Shown: positions 57,208-64,000 of the stretch, one piece after another
How the letters are laid out: each line of letters begins with the position of its first letter
Position numbering within the stretch: the first letter of the stretch is position 1
Assembly (NCBI RefSeq): GCF_003265705.1
Contig: NW_020312788.1
Span: 6,494,553-6,558,552, forward strand
From: Callorhinus ursinus
Lineage: Eukaryota; Chordata; Mammalia; Carnivora; Otariidae
Direction of reading: 5' to 3'
DNA length: 64,000 nt
The notes under the pieces: generated by a model
What the model was told of the DNA's origin: nothing
Database searches by the model: none
Seen by the model: only the letters and a program-made list of their open reading frames with translations
Program-made: the position numbers and the translations under genes

Positions 57208-57465
57208 GTTTTAGAGATTGTGGTTTTTCTTGTGTACATACTATGCAATATGTAAAATAAAAATAAATGTAGAGCATCCTACTCATGGGAACAGTGTAAG
57301 CCATCTTACTGGGCACATCAAGTATGCCTTGCTTAATTCCAGTTCATGCTGTGCCTGCATGTGAATCTCCACCACTCCTTCATGAAGCAGGATTCTATCA
57401 CTTCCTCAGCAACCTCAAGGTACACCTCTTTCAAGGAACCTTCCTTGTTTTGTGCACTTTGTGCC
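57208..57465. other. Unassigned sequence
   Basis: Short interval between the ERV LTR and the next SINE. No gene is supported. Confidence 0.5.
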
Positions 57466-57483
57466 AGTGGTTTTCTTTTTCTT

Positions 57484-57519
57484 TTTTCTTTTTTTTTAAA
57501 AGATTTTATTTATTTATTC

Positions 57520-57552
<33 letters not shown>

Positions 57553-57673
57553 GCAGAGGGAGAAGCAGGCTCCCAGGGAGCAGGGAGCCTGATGCGGGAC
57601 TCAATCCCAGGACCCTGGGATCATGACCTGAGCCGAAGGCAGACGCTTAACCATCTGAGCCACCCAGGTGCCC
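57484..57673 (-). mobile_element. Can-SINE, minus, exact TSD
   Basis: T-tail, aaaagattttatttatttat, GA-rich run, caggctcccagggagcaggg and inverted head gagccacccaggtgccc. The duplication agtggttttcttttt occurs at 57466-57480 and 57674-57688. The GA expansion generates the RERERE run in two chance open frames. Confidence 0.95.
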
Positions 57674-57835
57674 AGTGGTTTTCTTTTTTAACAATCCTAA
57701 CTTTACAAAGATATATATCCTTGTATGCATATTATTATCATTTAACTGCTTAATTTTTCCTAGGGACATTAGGGTTTCTGACAACTCAGACGGGGCAAGA
57801 AATTGGGATGCAAAGAATTAAAGTGGGTTGGGGAT

Positions 57836-58024
57836 CAGGGTGCCTGGGTGGCTTAGTCAGTTGAGTGCCCAATTCTTGATTTCTGCTCAGGTCATGATCT
57901 TGGGGTCACAGGATAGAGCCCTGTGTTGGGCTCCACACTCAGGGGGAAGTCTGCCTCTCTCCTTCTGTCCCTCCCCCTGCTCATGCCCTCTCTCTTCTCT
58001 CTCTCAAATAAATAAATAAATCTT
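57836..58024 (+). mobile_element. Older Can-SINE variant, plus, exact TSD
   Basis: Head cagggtgcctgggtggctta, gttgagtgcccaattcttga, tcatgatcttggggtcacag, cctgtgttgggctccacact, CT-rich segment and caaataaataaataaatctt. The perfect 18-bp duplication ttaaagtgggttggggat at 57818-57835 and 58025-58042 is striking for what looks like an old subfamily head. Confidence 0.95.
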
Positions 58025-58139
58025 TTAAAGTGGGTTGGGGATGAAGGAAAATTCTAGATACAGGACGATTTTGATCCATAGGAATTACCAAATAACCTGT
58101 TTTGAGTTTGTATACAAATTCTAGAACAATGAGGTTCTG

Positions 58140-58555
58140 CTCCATGTCTGGCACTGGTCTTGGTTCTTGGATACAGTGATACTCAAGGTAAGTGAACTCC
58201 CAGGGACAACGCATTTTAGAGAGAGGAGAGAGACAGCAAATAAACAAACACATGCACAAGATAATTTTAGATGATGATGAGTGATGTAAAGACAAGGTGA
58301 GGACAAATGTTTGGGGCAGGATGGTGGCTTCTTCTGGGTGGTCTTCTCTGAGGATGTGATACATGGAGCAGAGTGATATGAAGGAGCTGGTCACACAATG
58401 ATCTGGCAGAGGGAACAGGGGATGATGCAAAGAGCAAACTGTGCTTGGTATATTTGACAAAACACAAAACACAAAGGCAGAGTATCTTGTGATCAGAGAG
58501 TGCGGAGGAGAGAAGTACGAAAGAAGTCATAGAAGAAGGCAGAAACCAGGGCTGT
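58140..58555 (-). mobile_element. L2 LINE fragment, minus
   Basis: Antisense L2 3' portion in consensus order: tctggcactggtcttggttc, gatacagtgatactcaaggt, cagcaaataaacaaacacat, ttctctgaggatgtgataca, ctggcagagggaacagggga, ttgtgatcagagagtgcgga. The opposed open frames at 57981-58530 are antisense to this relic and the adjacent SINE. Confidence 0.8.
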
Positions 58556-58689
58556 GATAAGGAATAGATTTTATTAGTATTCTAAAGTATAAAAATACAG
58601 AAACTTAAGAAAACTTAAGAAAAAAATAACCAATAGCCCAATAGTGAACACTAACCACAAGCAAAATATCAACTCATTTTACTTTGGTA

Positions 58690-59220
58690 CTTTTTACTGC
58701 CTATAAAGAGATAGATATAAAAAATAAGATTAGGCGTGTAGATGTAGTTTTGTGACTTGCCTTTTTTTTAACATAATAATACACCACGAGCATTTTTCCA
58801 TGTCAATACCTATTGTTTTATGACACAATGTTAATGGAAGCAAAATATTCCTTTATATAGGTGTGCCATATTTATTCAAACTGTTTAAATATTCATTTAA
58901 ACATTTTTTTTTGTCTCAATAATTATTCTTGTGTTTAAAACATTGTACACATTTCAGTTATTCCTTCTGGTTAAATTCTTAAAATGGAATTACTAGGTAA
59001 ATTAGTATAAACACTCTTAGGGCTTTTGCTACATAAATTTCCTTGCAGAAATACATCAGTTTTCCTACCCAGACAGTGATTAAAGTTTCTGATTCACTGC
59101 ACCCTCTTTTTACAAAGCACTGCAACTTTAATAGGTAAAAATCATATCCTATAGCTTTTTACTTTCTATGTTTAATAACATTAGTATATTTTCCACGGAC
59201 TTACTGGCCTTTGCATTTTT
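58690..59220 (-). mobile_element. L1ME-like relic, minus
   Basis: gacttgcctttttttttaac, ccacgagcatttttccatgt, aaatattcctttatataggt, ggttaaattcttaaaatgga and attactaggtaaattagtat match the antisense 3' half of an ancient L1ME-type element (ctagaagtggaattgctgggtc in younger relatives). Confidence 0.6.
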
Positions 59221-59756
59221 GTGTGAATTGAATCGGTATATTTTCCATAAAGCTTTTCTTGATTCACTAGGTAAAAATTTCGTGTCTTCTGAACTTCCAG
59301 AGAATTTTGGCTTTGCCTCATGGAGTTATTTTCTCCCTGGTATTGCAGCGTCGCACGGAAACGTCCTACTTCCCCTCAGAGATGTCAGGTCCATATCTTT
59401 GCCTCTGTTCTTGGGTTTGCGCACAGGGTAACACATAAAGTGAGTGCTTCGGCTGCATTTGTTGTGGCAGTAACTGATCCTCACGTTTATTTCAGCAGAT
59501 ACTAGTGTAGAGAAACTGATCTTGAAATTTGGGTGTGATTTTTATGCATGTCCTTAAGGATATTTTTCAAATAAATTATCAGTTTTTTTGAAGTGGTCCT
59601 GTTTTACCAAAATCCAATTTACTGCCTCATGAATCATTACTTCCTTATCATATTTCTTCCTCATTTCCTGTTATCATTGTGCGCATCCTTGATTTTACTC
59701 CAATTACAGACTTTTTGTCAAATGCAATAGTACTTGAGCTGTTTAGTTTATTTAGA
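59221..59756. other. Unassigned, possibly more ancient L1
   Basis: The overlapping frames at 59168-59505 have no recognisable product. The stretch ttttttgaagtggtcctgtt is L1-like but not decisive. Confidence 0.4.
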
Positions 59757-59938
59757 CAGTTCAAACTTTCCTCTGTATCAGAATCACCAGAAGGTCTTGT
59801 TAAAGCAGATGACTGGTGTCTACCCTCAGAGTTTCTGATTCTGTAGGCCTGAGGTGGGGTTCAAAGATTTGCATTTCTAACACGTTCCCAGGTGCTGCTG
59901 GTGCTGCTGGTCTTCAGATTGCATTTTGAGAACCACTG
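59757..59938 (-). mobile_element. MER5A (hAT-Charlie), minus, near full length
   Basis: Terminal inverted repeats are visible: cagttcaaactttcctc at the left and ttttgagaaccactg at the right. Between them lie atcagaatcaccagaaggtc, gagtttctgattctgtaggc and gatttgcatttctaacacgt. The 8-bp flanks (tatttaga, gtctaaat) resemble a decayed hAT duplication. About 182 bp, as expected for MER5A. Confidence 0.92.
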
Positions 59939-61467
59939 GTCTAAATGATATTCAGCATGCTTAGTATCCTCTGGGAAAGAAACAGCCGTGACTTCTTTGC
60001 ATAATTTTCTTTATGAAGTATATCCTAGTAAGGGTCGTAGAAATGGACATTGAGAAGAGAATTTTGTCTATAGCTTTGGTAAGTGGGCTGCCGTAATGCC
60101 TTGCATTTTCTCTTGCTGGGAAATCCTCCTGTTGAGAGGGCCACCACAGTTAGCATTTTAGAACTTGTTCTACTTTAAAGAGCCAAGTGAGTTCAGAAGA
60201 GAGAAGAGAGAACAATGAGAAAGGACACCTGTGATGGACACGGGAGGGGGGTGCAGGTGTGATCAAATGAGTTCCATCAAATCACCAACTCTCCCAACCC
60301 CCAGATACAGAAGTTGGCATATTGGCTCTACCTAAGCCTGTCTCAGAAGGGAAATGTCATGAAAGTATAAACTGCTGCTTAGGGCAGCACAAGTCCCATG
60401 GGGGTGTCAACTTAAACAAAATTAAAAAAAAAAAAAAAGCGTGCCAGCTTCAAGTTGGCAATTTCGAGTGCACTTCACTCTAGTCAATGACGCACCTTCA
60501 CACAGCAAGCGCAATAGAGACAAAGAGGTGCCTTGCAGCTACCAGAGAGAGAAAAGAGTCCTCTGAGATGAAATGTTAACATAAGAAGTGGAAATGGTTT
60601 GTCATAGTTGCAAGCTGGCTCTTTGGGGTTCACTTTCCTATAGTGACTGAACTGTAGTGTGGTCCCCTAGCAAAAGAGTCTCAATAAAATTAGAACGATC
60701 ATTTAAAAAGGGCAGAGGGAGAGAGAGGCATAGAAAGAGAAGGAGAGAGGGTTCTTTCTTTTGTGTGTGTGTGATAAGAAGCTTAACAAAAGTGGAAAAA
60801 CGCTTTATATGGATGTGAGTTTTCATGGCCGTCTCAAGCCAGCACTCGGTTGCCTTTATTATAGACTAAGCTACTTTAGCAAGCAAGGGATAATGGAGAG
60901 ACAGAGAATGCTGGAAACAACAGTCAGGTGGGGAGGGGGGAGAGACCTTTTGACAGGGAATGTTCTGTCACTAAAGCAACAATATACATTTTCTTTGTGT
61001 TTTTCACACACTCCACTCCTTATAAGAAAAAAAAAAGCATAGGTGTCTGCCTGCACTGAATTTTTTTGAAGTTCTTTTGAAATGCGATTTAATAAATATA
61101 TTAATTTCTACTTGTAAAATCATGTTGTATTTTACGTTTAGGGCCAGGAAAACCCTGCCTACATAAGAGAAAAGCACAGCTGGAGAGGGTTGAAATATGA
61201 ATCATTTTAAAAAGTTTGTTTCCAACATATGGCAGTGGGAAAATAAGGGAGACTTGTTTATTGGAAAACAAAACAATCAGCTAGCCTCCTTGTTCTTTTA
61301 CTTTCTGAAATGTACATAGGGGTCAAGCTAGTCCAGAATTGGTGGGAGAAATTGGGGGATTACGTTAAATAACTTGACACCTTATTTCCATTGGCAGCTT
61401 GAATTTTATTCAAACTTGTAGGTTTGGGTTTGTTTGTTTTTTTTCTTTTTTTTTCCTACTTACATGA
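59939..61467. other. Unassigned unique sequence
   Basis: About 1.5 kb with no recognised repeat. Short frames at 60638-61056 on both strands overlap each other and lack domains. An A-run lies at 60423-60438. Confidence 0.5.
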
Positions 61468-62190
61468 GACTCGATGGAATCATAGAAAGTAAGGTTTGGG
61501 AGAGACATTAAATATGACCTATTGACGGGTGCTTGAATTTATTGGACAATCTCTCCAACATGCTGCACTCCAGCCACTTCTTGAATGATGATGCCCTCGT
61601 CAAGACAGTTACTTCCATGTTTAAATGTCATTGACTCTTAGATGAAGCTCCAAATCCATCTTCTTGTAATTATCATACCTTGTCCTTCCATTTAGGTTCT
61701 CATTCAGCCAATTATGTTCTTCCTCCCCAGCATAGTCCTACTAATGTTTATGGACAACTATCACATCTTCTTCAGGTCTACAGGTTACAAATTCCCAGGC
61801 CCTTCATCACGGATTGCAGTATTTAAGGTGGTCTGATCAATACAGAGTAGAGAGGTCTGTAATTCATATTGAAGCATTTCAGATCAATCTGACACTTGGT
61901 GGCCACTCTACGGTATTGGCTCCTATAATATCATTAAGTATAAGTCCCCCAAATCCTTTTTATTATCACACATGTTATCATAAGTAGTTATATTTCTTAC
62001 ATTTTATTTATGCTGATGGTTCACTGGATTGAAATATAGGGCATAACATTTATTTCCATTCAACCTCTTATAAAAGTCTATTTTTTTCCCTGTCTGTGGA
62101 AATCATTTTGAATCAAAACTATCAGTCACCACACTTTGTATCACTCCAAGTTTTGGGTGACTCACAATTTAGCATGTCATGCATGTTCCT
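61468..62190 (-). mobile_element. L3/CR1-type LINE relic, minus
   Basis: Antisense CR1-clade order is kept across 700 bp: cgatggaatcatagaaagta, gcactccagccacttcttga, ttcatcacggattgcagtat, ggtggtctgatcaatacaga gtagagagg, ggattgaaatatagggcata acatttatttcc, and agtcaccacactttgtatca. These parallel the CR1/L3 phrases ending in 'gtactccaggtggggtctcacgagagcagagtagag' (cited in part). This is among the oldest recognisable elements in mammalian DNA. Confidence 0.65.
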
Positions 62191-62237
62191 GTGGATATGT
62201 GTGGACATGTGTGTTTCTGTGTGTGTATTTGTGTGTG
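62188..62237 (+). repeat. (TG)-rich degenerate simple repeat
   Basis: Imperfect GT/TG-rich run with interspersed gtggacatg and tatttg units. Confidence 0.8.
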
Positions 62238-62248
62238 CTTCTTCAGAA

Positions 62249-62475
62249 TGGGTCAGTGACTAAGAACTCATTCTCTGAAATCAAGCACATCTGATTCAAG
62301 TTCTGGCTCTATTTCTTACAGTTTTGATCTTTGGCAAATGACTTAACCTTGCAAAATCTCTGCTTTTTCTTAGTGACATTGTTCCTACCTTAATGGGTAG
62401 TTAGGAGAATAAGGCATGGTAATGTCTATAGAGTGCTTGGCCTGTCCCTGGCACATGGTAAACAACTGAGGGTAA
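62249..62475 (+). mobile_element. MIR element, plus
   Basis: gggtcagtgactaagaactc, catctgattcaagttctggc, tctatttcttacagttttga, ggcaaatgacttaaccttgc, then ggagaataaggcatggtaat and cctggcacatggtaaacaac. Near full-length MIR order. Confidence 0.85.
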
Positions 62476-62489
62476 ATTTCTTAAGCACA

Positions 62490-62655
62490 CTAATTCTCAG
62501 GTTCCTGATTCATAAAATATAATGACAGGAAAGATGATAATAGTACTTTTCCCATTCAGTTGGGGGAAATGAAAGGAGTTAATATATATGTGGGGCTTAG
62601 AACAGTATCTGGCATATAGAAGTTACTATAGGTTAGCTATTATCCTCATCAGTAT
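62490..62655 (+). mobile_element. Second MIR fragment, plus
   Basis: ctcaggttcctgattcataa, gatgataatagtacttttcc, aggagttaatatatatgtgg, cttagaacagtatctggcat and atagaagttactataggtta form the 3' two-thirds of a MIR, directly downstream of another MIR in the same direction. Confidence 0.75.
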
Positions 62656-62839
62656 TACTGTTATTAAGGTTAGTCTTACTTAACTCACAGTAGGTATTCA
62701 AGATATGTTATTTTGCTAAAAATCACCCAGTTGCTTTATTATACCTGTGATTATCTATATCCCCAAACATGAACTGATTCCAGTCTATAACTTTGATTAA
62801 TACAGTCTCAATATTGTATTACAAATATTTAATTCTTTC

Positions 62840-62945
62840 AATTCAGGAAATATTTATTCATGCTGATCATTGTTGTGTATTGCATAGAGTACAAAGCTAA
62901 ATGAGAAATGCTTGGTTCTCAAGGGAGATTTCAATCTAGTTAGTT
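62840..62945 (-). mobile_element. L2 3' fragment, minus
   Basis: aattcaggaaatatttattc, gtattgcatagagtacaaag and tctcaagggagatttcaatc follow the antisense L2 tail (caaatatttattgagc, tcaaggagcttacagtctag). Confidence 0.55.
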
Positions 62946-64000
62946 TCTGATTGAGAAGAATTACTGATTTCTGAGAAAACTGAAAATTATTTTTTCTTTT
63001 CAAAGGGTAAGGTCTTCTAAATAACTGTGAGACTCTAGTTTCCTTTTTTATAGAAGATCATTATATATATTTATATCCTAATATCTTTCTCATTTTTTCC
63101 AACAACTTATGTTACTCTAACAACCATTACTGAGTACTTAGCATGTGTGAAGTGATGTGTGGGATGTTTTTGAGAATATAATTTCTCCCTTAGGAAGGCC
63201 CTACAAGTCAATGAGCAGGGATGTATGATCTTACAGGAGAGATGGCCTGAGAAATTAGGAACAATAAAATTAGGAACAATAATGTAATCTACCAAAGTGC
63301 TTACTATCTGCTGGTCATGTGTGCTGTTACTGTGTTTCAGGATGACACTGAATTTTGCAGGTGGAAATGGCTTGGGGAATCAGTTGAGGTGGAGAAAACT
63401 ATTGAGCCAGGCTGTGGATGAAAAATTGTTTTTTATGTTTGGCTGGAGTATGGGTTATGAACATGGGTAAGGACACATTGAAGTTGGAAATCTATCTGAA
63501 GTATTTTCTGGAGTGTTACAAACAAGTTTTTTTAAAAAAAGTTATGCACTATGTAAAGCTGCTTCATTTTAATATACATTTACTTTAAGCTTTTTCATTT
63601 TTTCACAACTAGAAATTATTTAAACTCACTATGGTAATTTGGTTTATGTGTATATGTTACCTATTAGAATGTGCTAAAAAAAATTAAATTGATAAACTTG
63701 ACATATTACCTGCTGCCTTATGTAACAATGTTTAGCTAAACAATTCCAGTTTTTCTTTAAGATATAAGTATAGAAATAATTTCAGAGTAATTATCTGGTT
63801 TCAAAATAATGGGTACATGTATTCTGTTTTGTATTTTCCTATTTTTCTTTATTGAAGGCTTTTAGTTTTTTAAGAAAATTCTCCATGTTGTAATTTGAAA
63901 AATTTATTAAGTTTTTTTATTTTTGTTTGAAAAAATGGGTTTTGGAAATATCGTTATGAGAAAAAGAATCTAGAAAAGTTTAATAAGATATGGGCATACC
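62946..64000. other. Unassigned sequence at the window end
   Basis: No gene supported. A MIR-like antisense stretch around 63125-63215 (tactgagtacttagcatgtg, aggaaggccctacaagtcaa) is too weak to list separately. A small tandem repeat of aattaggaacaata lies at 63254-63283. Confidence 0.45.

Noticed and set aside
57981..58530. Minus-strand open frames of 163 and 87 codons
   Set aside because: They lie in an L2 relic and the tail of a SINE. Overlapping frames in different registers are equally open, and there is no recognisable protein.

Overview
The window reads as a mammalian nuclear chromosome segment with no convincing host gene exon, RNA gene, prokaryotic operon or CRISPR array. It is AT-rich, interrupted on every strand and frame, and dominated by retroelements. 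About fifteen tRNA-derived SINEs of the carnivore Can-SINE type begin with GGGGCGCCTGGGTGGCTCAG and end in CT-rich runs, AATAAA repeats and an A-tail. Their heads match what I recall of the arctoid form (bears, seals, mustelids) better than the dog SINEC_Cf form. A caniform carnivore, probably arctoid, is therefore the inferred host. The region is best read as intergenic or deep intronic.

Layout: 1-6.8 kb holds Can-SINEs, an old L1, a long decayed L2 and an MST-type LTR nested in an MLT1 LTR. 6.8-9.6 kb is unresolved AT-rich sequence. 9.6-20.1 kb is almost continuous LINE sequence in both orientations, mostly old L1 with one L2 fragment, including an L1 5'UTR-like block lodged inside an ORF2 region. 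20.1-22.5 kb looks like an ancient MaLR/ERVL provirus remnant on the minus strand. 22.5-28 kb is unresolved. 28-31.9 kb holds a long HAL1 (half-L1), split by an unidentified insert, and the 5' end of a second HAL1.

From 31.9 to 45.8 kb recognisable repeats are sparse: two MIRs, an L1 tail, a MER5A, one microsatellite and a few weak fragments. This block has higher sequence complexity and several stretches that look like candidate conserved noncoding elements. It also contains a long alternating purine-pyrimidine tract ending in a perfect 36-bp palindrome.

45.8-64 kb returns to dense repeats: Can-SINEs, MIRs, a MIR split by an MST LTR and then hit by a relatively young 5'-truncated L1, and an old ERV LTR carrying four SINEs. 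Three of those SINEs share one repeated target site and one carries an apparent 3' transduction. L2, L1ME, MER5A and an L3/CR1 relic follow. A 100-N assembly gap lies inside a duplicated part of the young L1 3'UTR.

The longest open frame (50995-52083, 362 codons) is the C-terminal part of L1 ORF2p, not a host gene. No undescribed gene system was found. The observations worth checking are structural (SINE transduction and array, L1 3'UTR duplication at the gap, palindrome) and regulatory (repeat-poor block). Family names come from recognition of consensus features, not from a database search, and element boundaries without a clear target-site duplication (TSD) are approximate.
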